From Austropuccinia psidii (Eukaryota > Basidiomycota > Pucciniomycetes > Pucciniales > Sphaerophragmiaceae), in contig JALGQZ010000011.1 in assembly GCA_023105745.1 (NCBI GenBank), forward strand, positions 46,034,698 to 46,098,697: a stretch of 64,000 nucleotides of DNA, in the 5' to 3' direction. The position numbers were made by a program, and so were the translations under genes. Positions 1 to 11,622 of this stretch are shown here, piece after piece; position 1 is the stretch's first letter; each line of letters starts with the position of its first letter. The notes below the pieces were generated by a model. It made no database searches. It worked only from the letters and a program-made list of their open reading frames with translations, and had not been told where the DNA came from.

Positions 1-2
1 GT

Positions 3-1577
3 AAACAAGGTGTTAAACCTGGCTGTTACCAATCTGTCTGGTAATTCAAAATCCTCTTTGATCATGTCAATACCTCTAATGAATTCCATATGGTCATACT
101 CTCCTTCACCACTGAAGTGAGGCCATTCTTTAAGTTTTGGAACTTCTTTCAAGAGTGCTTGGCCCATTGATGGTTCCAAGTTATGAAAAGAAGTGGATAA
201 TTCATTTTTTAATTGTGAATTATCAGGATCCAATACTTGTGGATTTGAAATTCTTGTGCCCTCATTTTGATTTAGAGGTGTAGACATTCTTGGTAAGGTG
301 TTCAGTAATTGTTCAATGTCATTCATTTTACTGTTGCTACACCTTTGGGAATTTCTGTATTCATGTTGGAAGCTTTGTATTAAATTTATTACTTCAATTT
401 TATACATGTCTTCTTTATGTGTAAGTTCTTGCCATAACTCTGTCTGTCTTGTATTATCAGCAGTGACTTGATTCAATTTCATTGATAATTTTGATACTTC
501 TTCTTGTGAAGCATCAAAACACTTTTTCAAGGCAATGGTATATGTCTTTACTTCAGTAAATGAATTTGAAATGTCATCAAGGACTTTCTTGTTATCTGTC
601 TTGATAATATTTATGGCTTGTTTAATTCTTGTTTCAATTATGTCATCAATATTGAATTTAGAATATTTATCTGTTAATTCTTTAATAATGGCAGATTGTT
701 CATTTATTTTATTGTTAGAAGAATTATCATTATTGGAATTTTTAATTGTTCTCAAAACTTTTTCAAAACACATAAGTGTTTCATTAATTTGGCACAGACT
801 CAGGTTGTTTGTTTTAATGTTGTTACAAATGGTGTCATTTTTATCAGAAAGATGTTTTTTCACGTCATTTATAGCATTATACAACTCTGGGATGGAATCA
901 AATATGTCAGAAATCATTTCTGGAACCTTAATCTGGCTTCCTCCTTCTTCTGTAATTCCATCATGGTTCTGGCCATCTGAAATACATTTTCCATGGCATC
1001 CTGCTGAATCTTTGGGATTCTGTAGCCCTGGCTGTAAGGTTTTGGGGCTGGTGCCTTCCCTTTGCCCTTGTTTGGAGTTTGTGGCTGCTTTTTCACGTTG
1101 GAATTGCTGCTGCTGGCCACTGGGGCTGTTTTTGGCACTGGTTTGGCTGGTGGAGGGTTGTTTTTCCTCCATTCTAGTGTCAAAAGCATCATGTTTTTCT
1201 TCTCCATCAATGGATGCCATCCATTGAGCAATTTGCAAGTGTTGGGATGGCCCAAGAATTTTCTTACTGTCAGGTAAGAATTCATGCAATTCTTCCACAG
1301 GTCTGCAAGGATCTGGTACTCCTTGAATTGGAGTGCATTGTTGTATGCACTGTGGCTGGCTTTGTATATGTCCACAGAGGCTTGTTGTGGCGGTGTCAGC
1401 TCTTTTTGAAGGTAAAATGGTATTATCAGCTTCAGAATGACCCATTTTAGTTGTTTGGAAGTCATCAACTGACCCTTTTCCTTCTGTACCTGGTTGGCCT
1501 CTGCCATAATCACGTCTATTACCTTTTTGGGAGCTGCTTGAGGGGTTGTAGCTGGCTCCTGACCTGGTTGAAGGCAT
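3..1577 (-). CDS. Gag of a Ty3/gypsy-type LTR retrotransposon (family B), 5' part, runs off the window
   Basis: Read leftwards from the ATG at 1577, the frame stays open for 525 codons to the window edge. I checked every line in this frame and found no stop. The protein begins MPSTRSGASYNPSSSS and has a long polar, Gln/Lys/Asn-rich N-terminal half. A helical middle follows, and at the edge comes what looks like the start of the capsid domain (LKEWPHFSGEGEYDHMEF). I recognise this start from memory as the Gag-Pol of a very abundant Austropuccinia psidii gypsy element; the Gag would assemble the particle that packages element RNA. Protease, RT and integrase would lie outside the window. The intact frame, with a primer-binding site and LTR directly upstream, suggests a fairly young copy. 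A 199-codon open frame on the same strand at 914-1513 is a shadow and is out of frame with this one. Confidence 0.85.
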   Translation of the reverse strand, partial: MPSTRSGASYNPSSSSQKGNRRDYGRGQPGTEGKGSVDDFQTTKMGHSEADNTILPSKRADTATTSLCGHIQSQPQCIQQCTPIQGVPDPCRPVEELHEFLPDSKKILGPSQHLQIAQWMASIDGEEKHDAFDTRMEEKQPSTSQTSAKNSPSGQQQQFQREKAATNSKQGQREGTSPKTLQPGLQNPKDSAGCHGKCISDGQNHDGITEEGGSQIKVPEMISDIFDSIPELYNAINDVKKHLSDKNDTICNNIKTNNLSLCQINETLMCFEKVLRTIKNSNNDNSSNNKINEQSAIIKELTDKYSKFNIDDIIETRIKQAINIIKTDNKKVLDDISNSFTEVKTYTIALKKCFDASQEEVSKLSMKLNQVTADNTRQTELWQELTHKEDMYKIEVINLIQSFQHEYRNSQRCSNSKMNDIEQLLNTLPRMSTPLNQNEGTRISNPQVLDPDNSQLKNELSTSFHNLEPSMGQALLKEVPKLKEWPHFSGEGEYDHMEFIRGIDMIKEDFELPDRLVTARFNTLF

Positions 1578-2007
1578 GATTATGGTTAAAAAAGGCTTAC
1601 AATAGTATTTTTACGTCAAAAACTTACTATTGGCCAAATTTTTGGCTTTCTGAAGTGTATTACTTATATCCAAGTTAATTAATTCAGAAGATATTGGTTC
1701 AGGTTGATTATTTTGAGTCACAATAACAGTACTGGCAGGGATAATGCTGGTTACTGTTGAGGCTGTTTCAATGTTTTCTTGTCTTACCACGTTGTCAGAC
1801 ACTAAAATTAATGAAAAAGCCAATTAATTAAGTAAAAAAAGGATATTTCAAAAAAAAGAAATAAAAATTTAAGCCTCACTTATAATATAAAAAAATTATT
1901 TTTTATGGATTTTTTGAATTATAAGTATTTTTTATATGTTTTTAAATTTTTCAATATAAGAAAAAAAGATTTAAAAAGAGTAAAAAAAATATGTCACAGG
2001 TAAAATA
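1578..2007 (-). other. 5' leader of the family-B element between primer-binding site and gag
   Basis: AT-rich leader. It contains a 70-codon open frame (1611-1823, minus) that has only a TTG start. This frame is followed by a splice-donor-like GTAAGT (complement of 1622-1627) just upstream of the gag ATG. It may be an upstream exon or uORF, or it may be chance; nothing in it is recognisable. Confidence 0.4.
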
Positions 2008-2024
2008 TCACGGCTGGGCCCCCA
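2008..2024 (-). other. Primer-binding site of the family-B element
   Basis: On the minus strand the LTR ends ...CCTTACA. After a two-base spacer comes TGGGGGCCCAGCCGTGA, which starts with the TGG expected to pair with a tRNA 3' CCA. The position directly inside the 5' LTR is the usual one. I cannot say which tRNA it matches. Confidence 0.6.
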
Positions 2025-2026
2025 AA

Positions 2027-3851
2027 TGTAAGGTGTGGATATGAAACTTTGATTAAAAATCAAGTACTTTTCCTGTCCTCAAAATTTGTATAAGGTAAAA
2101 TTCAGTTAAAAATAGTATGAAATATTATTTTTAAGAGAAAACACGCCAATTTTATTGTTTATAACTTTATTAGTATAAAACAATAATATAAAAATTTATT
2201 GTTTTACCAACAATAAAGATTTATCCAAAAAATACTCTACAAGAGATATTTTAAGGCTACAAAAGAAATTTCTTCAAGAGCAATTTCAATTGGAATTAAT
2301 TGAGCAAAGAACTGCAAGCAATTAATTAAAGAACAAAGTCTTTAAAAAGAATATTAAAGAGAAAACACGCCCAAAAGTGACCAGAGTGAATTTGGAAACA
2401 AAGTGACAAGGTTAACAGTGATGAAAGATGCTTTAATTCACTTTTGGGGTGGTTCAGGGGTAAAAATGATTATAAGAGTTACAAACAATGATTATAATGA
2501 TTTTTTCACGTGTTTAAAAGGATTAAAATGATTTAAAAGTGGTGGTTGGAATCTTTGATTGATTGGTTTAACAGTTTTAAACTAATTAATAAAAGGAAAA
2601 GATTCTAACATGAAGAGAAAAGTGGGGCAAAGAAGACATTCTTTTATAGCCATCAATTCTCTTGCTCCAAAAGTAAAATTTACTCTTGTCAGTCGTGAAA
2701 AACAGTTGACAACAGAAAAGCCAATTATGGCATCATTGAACCCTGGTTTAGACCAAAAAAGGCTGGTTTAAGCCATTTTTTGCCATTTTAGACCCTTAAA
2801 TCAGCCATTACTATAGCAATACCAGGCCTAGAGCCTTCAAAACACGTCAGAATGTGTGTCAGAGGCGTAGAAACCAGTTAAAACTGTTTTTATTATGATT
2901 GTTTTATCTTAAGGGTAGTTTTACCCTCTTGGCAACAGCTAAAACTACCCCAGTTGGTATCAAAACCTCATCATCAATTGAGTCCACAGACCCTGTAACT
3001 CAATTCCAGGCCAAAAGTGATGAACTTTTGCGTGAATTTTGACATCCCACGCCTGTCAGCAAGGATTTTGGGGGTCTAGCTCCCCCTTAGAGCTGGAGTT
3101 CCTTTTCCCCCCCAAATTTAATCTTTCCAATTTATTTTTCTTTTAATTCCTCATCATGTATTATACTTATAATTTACATATGTAATTCAATTCAATTGTA
3201 CAGTACAATACAGTAATAATTGACACCTCATATGTAAATCAAAGTTCACTTATGTAATACACGCGCACATTTTGACATTTCAATTGAATTCAATTGAAAA
3301 TACTTCAATTCCTCATAACTTCTAAACTAAACACAACACCTCAATTTTAACACAAAAATTGATGGTTAACACCACATGTGGTGTGAATTAAATTAAGGTT
3401 TTGAGGATTTTCAACTTTTGTATTGAAAATACTAAAAACTTAATTTAAGCTTATTTAGAGTTGAGTTACAAGAATTTCACTCAGAGGTGACCCCACCTGA
3501 TTTTTTATGAGGAATCCAATGGTGAAATAAATTTTATATGTTTATTTATTGGATAAAAAGTTATAATAAATTTTATTTAACTTTTTTCCAAATTTATTTA
3601 TTTTTTCACAATTTTTGTTAAAATTTCATTTTTACTTAAATTTTTCAAGTATAAATGTAATTTTATATTTACAAAATTTAATGTATTTTTATTTTTAAAT
3701 TATAATTAATTTTTTATTTTTTAATATAATTTTATATTTATATTTTGATTTTTATTTTAATAATATAAATAAATTTATTTTATTTATATTAATATGTTAT
3801 TTTTTATATTTGTGGTCTTTTGGGTATATGAAATTACCTCTAAGGCTCACA
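2027..3851 (-). repeat. 5' LTR of the family-B element (about 1.8 kb)
   Basis: On the plus strand it begins TGTAAGGT and ends CTAAGGCTCACA. The ends were fixed by comparison with two solo copies at 7197-9090 and 42417-44391, which have the same start (TGTAAG...TATGAAAC), the same near-end block (GGGTAT followed by a CTCA/GG stretch) and flanking target duplications. The primer-binding site lies to the left, so the element reads leftwards and this is its 5' LTR. The right flank starts TACCT; the matching duplication, if any, is outside the window. Confidence 0.75.
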
Positions 3852-6800
3852 TACCTTCCTTCCAGCTGAGCATATGCAAGATTATAATGGATGCTACCAG
3901 CATAAAGGGGTGCTTCCTTCCATTTGGAACAGAGCCAAAATCTTAACCTATGTTTGGCAAGAGAAATAATATGGATTGAGCATTAAATTGTAGTTTTGAA
4001 ATGATGTAGGTCATCCTTGAGGGAAATGACAAATAAAATGCAAAATAACAATGAGTTCAAGCTCTTTCCTAATTGGATCGTCATATGTGTGATCTCCCAT
4101 AACCTTTTAGTTTATTTCAGGGGTTTTGTGTTGAGGACCAATGGACTGATTCATATGAAGAACAGAATAAACCCAAACTATTTTTTTTGTATGTGGATGA
4201 TAAAAATGAGAAATCGATAATATGTGAGAATATCAAGCCATTGACTTTGAATTGGCTGAAAAATAGAAAAGATTTATGATTAAAATATTCATTATGAAAG
4301 CTTGAGAAGAATCCAGAGAAAAAAAATTATGAATTGTATTTTTCTTATTGGTTAATTATATAGACTACATCTCTTATTTTAGTGAATTAATTTTTAAGAT
4401 AGAATTTTTTAACCATTTCTTAAACAGGAGTTGAAGAAGAGGGTAAATTGATGTCATAAGTATTCAAGAAAGTCCCTTTTTTATTAGTCATCTTTTAATA
4501 TTTCTGATTCTTTTCTTTCTGCACACAAAATTTGGATTCAATTTCATGTGGGGTCAAATATCATTTTTTTTCCAATATTGAATAGCTTTTTGTTGATCTG
4601 GAAAGAGAATACAAATTGAGTGATTTAAGAATTTTCAAAATTCTTAGGTGGGGAGGTTGGCGTTTTTATGTAGTGTTGAGGTGGTTCTCCAAATCATTTT
4701 GATAATATATTACTTTTAAAAACAACACATTGAAATTTAAATTGAAAAAAAGAAAAACCATGACCAGAGGGTTTAAATTTTGTTTGAATTAGTTGATAAA
4801 TGTTTATTAACAAAAGAGAAAATACCCTAAGTCCAAGGGTTGAGATCTTTTTCTATATATATAAGGCTTATTATATAATGTGTCTAAAGTGATAATGACT
4901 TTGGGAAAAGCTTTGTTATAGCTTTAGCTGTGTGAATTCCATTCCAATTGATCTTAAATGATACCTTGGGCTTGCATGAGCACCTTATTTGATGATCATT
5001 TCATTTCTTAATGGATTTACTGATCAAAATTTTGAAATTTTTAATATTCTTCAAATATCATCCTTATTGAAACCCGCTTTCTGGAATAAAGACCTAAAGA
5101 ATTTCAAGAATAAGGGAATTGACAAAATTTGATACCTTTCAGAATCCCTACTAGCCTATCCTCATTGTTATTGATGTGTTTTCTATTTTTTCAAGATTTT
5201 TAAATCATTTTATTAGTTTTTCTGATTAATTGAATATTGTGTATGGCTTAGTGAAGGGATGTATTTGATAAATAATTATTAGGAGATGTGTTTCATTTTT
5301 ATTGATTATGACATATAAATGAAGAATAATATTCCTTGGAAGAAGTCAAAAAAGATGAAATTGGACTGATTCTTATTGGATAATGAAATGAAAGAAAAAT
5401 ATTTGTGATAATTCTCAGCATTTGTTGCAGTATTATCAATGAATTTGAATTGTATCCCTTGCATTCTGGGGAAAAATTGAGTGCTGGGATCAGATGATTG
5501 ACACATATAATCTTTGAAATATAAAGGATAATCAGGTTTATTACCAAAATTTATCATAAAGCTATATTTAAAGTGATTCAAAGTGACTTATTAATAGAAT
5601 CTGGAAGGTATTGATAAATTGAATCACTCTTCCCCAATTGTTGAGTCCCAAAATTCAAATGATAAGAGGTTTCTGATTGGGAAGGTTTTTTGAAATGGAG
5701 GGATTATGAAATTTATTTTCTAAATGTAAAAATAATTATTAATATATATTACAGGACCCAAATAATTCCTTCCCTAAGTTAATAAAAAAAAATCAGAACA
5801 ATACACATGGTCAGTTTGTCACTAATGGAAATTATTCAAAGGGAAATATGTAAAAAAATAGATATCCATTATTATATGATATTTTATGGTAATTGATTAG
5901 AATTATTCTGTTGAAAGGATTGAAAAAAAAAGATAAAAGAGCTATATGAGATACTTCTATATTAAGAAATATTTATTGGAAAAAATAACTTACCTATTAA
6001 ATATATTAATAGTTTTGATCAATTGAAAAGAATTAAATCCTTCTTATTGACTAATTAGAAATCAACTAGGAAGAAATTTCCAATTGATCCCTGATAGAAA
6101 TTAGAAATAAATTTATAATTAGTTTGCAGTTTATTGAAAATTAAATTTTAACACTTTTGAAAAATTGATTAGAAAATTTAAAAAAAATACATTGAGCTGG
6201 ATGGTTAAAAAGGGGGATGATTGGGTGGTTTTAGATGTGGTTTGAATATAGAAGTAATCATAACTAAATTAAATTACCTATGATAAAAAATTAATAAAAG
6301 GAATTATTATTATATTTGAAAATGGAAATAAGAACCATAGCTAGTAGATGAATATGAGGTTGAAAGAATTGAGTTTTCATGTTCCCAGTTGAAATGACTG
6401 GGATGGTAGATGAAAAAATGAATAAGTTAAAAACAAAAATTCTGTGATTTTTTCAAAAAAAGGTGGGTAAAACAATTTGGTATGTTTTCTTAATTGAGTT
6501 GGAACAGATGAGACAAGCTAGTCAAACAGAACCAAAGTGAATAATTAAGAGTTGGAGGCTGGGAAAATCAAAAATAATTTGAGCTGAGAAATATAAAATG
6601 ATTCTCTTTTTTATTTTTCTTATTGAGCTGAGAAAAAAAATTCTCTATAATGTTTTGTCTTTTTCTGATTTGGAGCCTGGAAAACTAAAAAAAATATTTT
6701 ATTTTTCAATTTATTAAACAAAATGAATTCCAATAATACATGCAGTCGAGTTAATCTTGGAACACCTTCATTTTAATTCAATCTTTTGAGCTCATACCTT

Positions 6801-7170
6801 TCAAATTTTTTTTTTTGAAATTTTTCAAGTAAACCAAATGCACATTTACCATTTTTATGAATTTATAAATGAAATATCTTCTTGAAATAATAATTCAAAA
6901 AAATTTTTTTCTTCATGGTTAGACCAATTTAAGTCACCAATATATGTTGTGAGCATAAAAAAGTGACCTTCCTCACAAATATCCCACTTATTTTTGAATA
7001 CAAAGAGAACCAAAAGGCCAAATTATATCAATTTGGATCACTCTGCACACTCCCAAACATCTTGGTTAGAAATTTAATACTTAAATATCAAAAATAGATG
7101 CCAAAAAATGTCATTTAAGTGAAATAACTATACAATAATATCAATTTATACACTAAAACTATCATGCAAT
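3852..7170. other. AT-rich intergenic stretch, nothing recognised
   Basis: About 3.3 kb of AT-rich sequence with short random open frames only. I looked for RT, transposase and LTR-end motifs on both strands and found none. It is probably heavily decayed repeat DNA. Confidence 0.5.
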
Positions 7171-9791
7171 TGTCACAGCCACTATCAGGGGCAAAGTGTA
7201 AGATGTGTCTATGAAACTGTTGATAATATTACTATTAATCAGCCATACTAAGAATGTTATTATGAAATATGATAATAAAAATTGTTATAGCCATAATTGA
7301 ATAATTATTTCTTTTACTTGTTGTAAACTACTAGTTATTATAACAGTAAGCAGTAATTGTCTATAAGAATCAATTGGAAGAAGTATTTAATAATAAAACT
7401 TATTTATCAAAATGGTAAAATTATTTTAACATATAATTATTTTTTGCAAGAATCATTATAAATATGGTTCTTGAAGAAAACTAGTACTAGAGAAAAACTT
7501 TAAGAATTAATTAAAAACACTCACTAATACTCCAATGAACCATGGAAAGAATTTGGTAGAGAGTTTTGAAAGATAAATTGTGGATTTAAAGAATCAAAAT
7601 TGGATTTAAAACAGTATTAAAAAGATATAGTTTATTTTCTACAATTTAAAGTATTTCTTATTGATTCTGAAAGATTGAAATACTCAAGAAAAATATCTAA
7701 CTAATACTTACTTGTTGATAATAAAGGTATAATTGGATGATAAGATGATTTGGAAAAACCAGAAAGAGGAGGCCTCTTTTAAGTCAACAACAGCTCACAG
7801 AGGTGTGAAATTGAGAAAAGTGAAAGACAAGTGAGTGAGAAAGCAATAATCCTTTTTGGATTATTGATTGCATCATCTGTTGTCATGTAATATTATCATA
7901 ATTACTTAATTAAGGCTTTTATGTGACTACCAACCAATTTATGGTTTAAAAATAAAAAGAGTAAAAAATTTAAATCTTCTTTTATTTTAAAAAAGAATTA
8001 AATTTCTCAAAGTTATCAATGTTGTTGGAAATTCCATCACAAGTTGTATTTTCTGTGAATTTTGAAGATTCAGTGTTTCACATGGAATCATCAGAAATGG
8101 ACTGTAGGTAAAACTGTAAATTTTACCCATGAAACCATAATTATTTTTGGTTTATGTATGAATAATAACATTATCCATTGTTCCTGAAAGTTTCAGAAAG
8201 ATTAGTTAAGTATTGTATTTTGAATGAATTTTTCAAGTTTTTACCTCATTTCTATGTAGAATTGCAAATAGCACAGTATAAATGGTTTCTATGAGGTAAA
8301 TCAATTGATACTAGTACAAAAAAGAGTTTTTATTACTCTTTTAGGGTTTATTGATGCAAAATCATTAAGAATTGACATTTTTACAGGAGTCTAAGTTGCT
8401 CTTTACCTCCATGTCACATCAAAATAGAAGCTTATATGCAATTTTCTGATGATTTAATGAGAGTTTAACTTGGTAACCAAGTTTTCAAAAGTTCTTAGTA
8501 TACTAATTGAGACATTATCAGCCATGGATCCAAGCTTTAGAGCTATCCATGCCTCAGAGGCCTTGGAAGTTGGGTACCCTGGCTCTCTTTGATGTCTTTT
8601 TCCCTGTTAGCTATTTTCATGTTAAAAATAGTCATTCAGACTTCAAGACTGATATCCACTATGGGTGTACCCAAACTGAATATAATAGTACCATGTTTTT
8701 AAGTTCCACAAGCATGCATAACACTACTCTTAGTGTATATGTAACATGGTATTTCTCACATTGCCATTATTTTGGTGTGAAATTGAGAAAAACAAAAAAT
8801 TTCACAATTCTTTTATGTGATATTTAATTATTTTCCATATTACCACCTCATAGAGTTAATTTAAGCTTATTCAACCTATCAAGCTACCCTAGATGAAATT
8901 TCGTGTAGAATCCAAATCTGGCCTTAAATCCATGGATTTAATTACTCACAATAAAGTTATTCATCTTTTATTAAATCAAAAATGATGAGTTTTTATTATA
9001 TGCATGATTTATGGGTTATGCATAGTTCAGAATGTCTTTAGTATTAATTGTGGCCTGCTTGGGTATGTAAAATATACCTCAAGGATCACACAAAGGGTAT
9101 TAAACTTTAACCCCACTCAAACTTAGCAAACCTGCAAATCCTTGCTGGGTATGAGTATCCAGTTTCAGAAATCATTTTTTGAAACACTCATACAGTTGGA
9201 TTCACCAATACAGTTTTTAGCCACTGGTACAGGCTGGATTCACAAGAATGGAACTGTATGATCACCCAGATTCACCACACCTCTTGTACACACCCTGTAC
9301 ATCCATAAAGGTCCTGTATTATCCAAATCAATGCAATCAATTGATATTCTCAAGGAAATTAACTCTTTGTATCAAGACTGGTGGGATTCTCACATATATC
9401 AGCCCCTCTTCCTCCTTCTGGGGGCATTCCCCAAGTTAATGAATATATTAACTTTATTATTTAAGAAATAATTTATTCTTATTTTTGGAATATCTTATTT
9501 TTGGGAATTAAGTTATTCTCTAAAATTACTCACCTTTTCAGTAGGGTTGGGGTGTCCATATCCTTAATAAATCCTCTCTTTTCTTCTGACAGGTTGAAAC
9601 AGTGGAATTGAACCTGTTTGTGGTTGGATCCTTTATTGTTTATTGCTGCTATCTTACTAATTTCTTATTGGTAATTTCATTCTTAATTGAAATATTTCAG
9701 TGTACCCCTCTTATCCCATTCTGAGCCCCCTAAAAGTGAGTACAGTTCACTGAGTGCCAGGCCCTCTTTACTTAGAAGAGCCCCTGTGAAA
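7171..9791 (+). repeat. 5' LTR of element A1, interrupted by a solo LTR
   Basis: It starts TGTCACAGCC and ends CCCCTGTGAAA, against CCCCTGTGACA in copy A2. Complete family ends TGTCACAG/CTGTGACA are inverted repeats. The real LTR is 7171-7196 plus 9096-9791, about 722 bp; everything between is an inserted solo LTR and its target duplication. The join ATCAGGGG-CAAAG-GGTATTAAAC matches the uninterrupted copies at 33095 and 45078. Confidence 0.8.
7197..9090 (-). repeat. Solo LTR of family B (1,894 bp) with CAAAG target duplication
   Basis: It begins TGTAAGATGTG and ends AAGGATCACA, and is flanked by CAAAG at 7192-7196 and 9091-9095. No gag or pol lies between, so this is a solo LTR left by recombination between the two LTRs of a full element. 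It has the same orientation as the family-B element at 1-3851. Internal open frames such as 8507-8827 have no recognisable content. Confidence 0.8.
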
Positions 9792-10505
9792 TTATATTAT
9801 TTAGCTCATAATTGCTTCTTCCTTTTTTTCATTGTTTCACCATTGAATAATTTAATCATTGATCAATTGTGTCTCTTTTATCATTTATTATTCCTCATAA
9901 ATTTCCATCTGAATCATTTAATTTATCTTAAAATTGAATCTTTTATCTTATTTCTTGTTATTTCTGACCAATTCAATCAATTCTCAACTTTTAATCAAAT
10001 ATAAGAATTTCTCTTTTGTTTGAAATTTAGGTCTTATCAAATTTCAATTCTTTTTGGTTAATTTGTTTGGGATATATCATTGAACAATTGTTTTGGGTTG
10101 GATAGATAATTAATTGATTTGGATTCCTCACAATAACTGATTTATTATAAAGATTTGACTGAATTCATAAATATGATTGATTCCTCCAGACATTTAATTT
10201 ATTTTGAATATATTGGTTGCTTGAATAAATTGTTAAAGATATCATTGAGATTTTATTTGACTTTAATCAACTTTAATTGAATTGATTGAAAATAATTTGA
10301 CACTCTTCAAGATAATTTATTTTCATAAGATTTTGACTCTGTCATTTTCATTCCTCAAGATTTTCTAATATTGATTTTGTCTCAAGACTGTTGTTTGACT
10401 TCTCACACCTTTATCAAAACTGCTTATTTTTATTTTATTTGGTCAAGCCTTTGTTCATCTATCCTCAAGTATCATCAAGTTTCATTTTGATTTTAGATTC
10501 TCAGA
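9792..10505 (+). other. Leader between the A1 5' LTR and gag
   Basis: AT-rich untranslated leader, closely similar in layout to 34529-35290 of copy A2. No TGG-type primer-binding site follows the LTR end. Fungal chromoviruses of the Tf1/sushi type are known to self-prime, which could explain this; it is unproven here. Confidence 0.5.
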
Positions 10506-11622
10506 ATGCCTGTTCAGAATAGTACCCCAGCCAAGAATACAAGATCTCAAAGAAATAAAGCTATTCTGACTCCAAAAAATAGGGTACCTCTTGACTACAC
10601 ACCATCAATTAATCAATTGAGTGCCACAAATGGAAGGAAAAAACTCTCCAGAAGAGGAGGTGTAAAATATAGAAGATAAAGATCATTTGCTGGCCTTTTG
10701 GGTGGCCACCCTGGCATCTATCAAGGGCTGAGAAGCAGATTAGGGGAAGCTGAAGGTTAAGAGGGGGAGGAGTCTATAGAAGAGGAAGAGTCTGATGAGA
10801 ATGAAGCAAAATATTCCTTTGAATATTCTTCTAAAGCTTCTGAGGCTCCAAATCCAACATTTTATAATCAGCCTCTTGTCTCTCAAGCTGAACCAAGTTT
10901 CCTCAAGATGATGGAGCAAATGACCCAATTCATGGGACAACTCACTCAAAAACTTGCATCAAGAGAAAATTACAGAGTCCAAGCATCAAAGACTCTATCC
11001 ATGAAGAAACCTGATTCTTTTGATAGTAATCAAGCTCATAAATTTGAAGGATTTATTCAGTCCTGTCAATTAATTTTTCATAATGACCCAGAAAACGTCT
11101 TCTGTGACAGGAAGAAGGTTCTTTACAAAACTTCTTTTCTCACTGGTAGAGCTGGAAAGTGGCTTGAAAATTACATATCAAATTTCTCCAATCAAGAGAC
11201 TTCCTATATCCTTAATAGCTGTAAATTGTTTTAAACCCAGTTATTCACTCTGTTTGGTGATCCAAATGAAGTAAGGGAATCTGAAAAAGAGTTGGACAAT
11301 CTCAGGATAAAGGAAAGTGGCCATGTTTCCCTGTACATAGCTTATTTCAGAAGCTTAATGTCAAGAATTGAGGATTAGAGGGAGAGGGCTTATATTCATG
11401 TGTATAGAAGAGGATTTGCATCAAGGCTGTTGGACCAATTGAATTCTCACCCTGGAAATTTTGATAGCCTTCAAGAACTCATAGACATTACCTTGGAGAT
11501 GAATACCAGGTACAATAAGGGTAGAAGGAAAAGGGTATCAATCAAGAAAAGAAGCCTCAATTAACTTGATCCAATCCCTTAAAGCATCCTCAAAACTCAT
11601 ATCCCAAGAAGCCTCATCATAG
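10506..11622 (+). pseudogene. A1 gag, 5' part (broken)
   Basis: It starts with ATG at 10506 (MPVQNSTPAKNTRSQRNKA). The capsid region is recognisable at 10908-11234, with SFDSNQAHKFEGFIQSC followed by LIFHNDPENVFCDRKKVLY. There is an in-frame TAA just after it, and further stops before the frame is cut by element C at 11622. The C-terminal remainder resumes at 26479 on the far side of C. It would have encoded the capsid and nucleocapsid protein of the element. The parallel copy in A2 (35293 onward) is also broken, so this family has decayed locally. Confidence 0.75.

Noticed and set aside
914..1513. 199-codon minus-strand open frame overlapping gag
   Set aside because: Out of frame with the 525-codon frame that carries the recognised Gag start; it is a shadow produced by codon bias.
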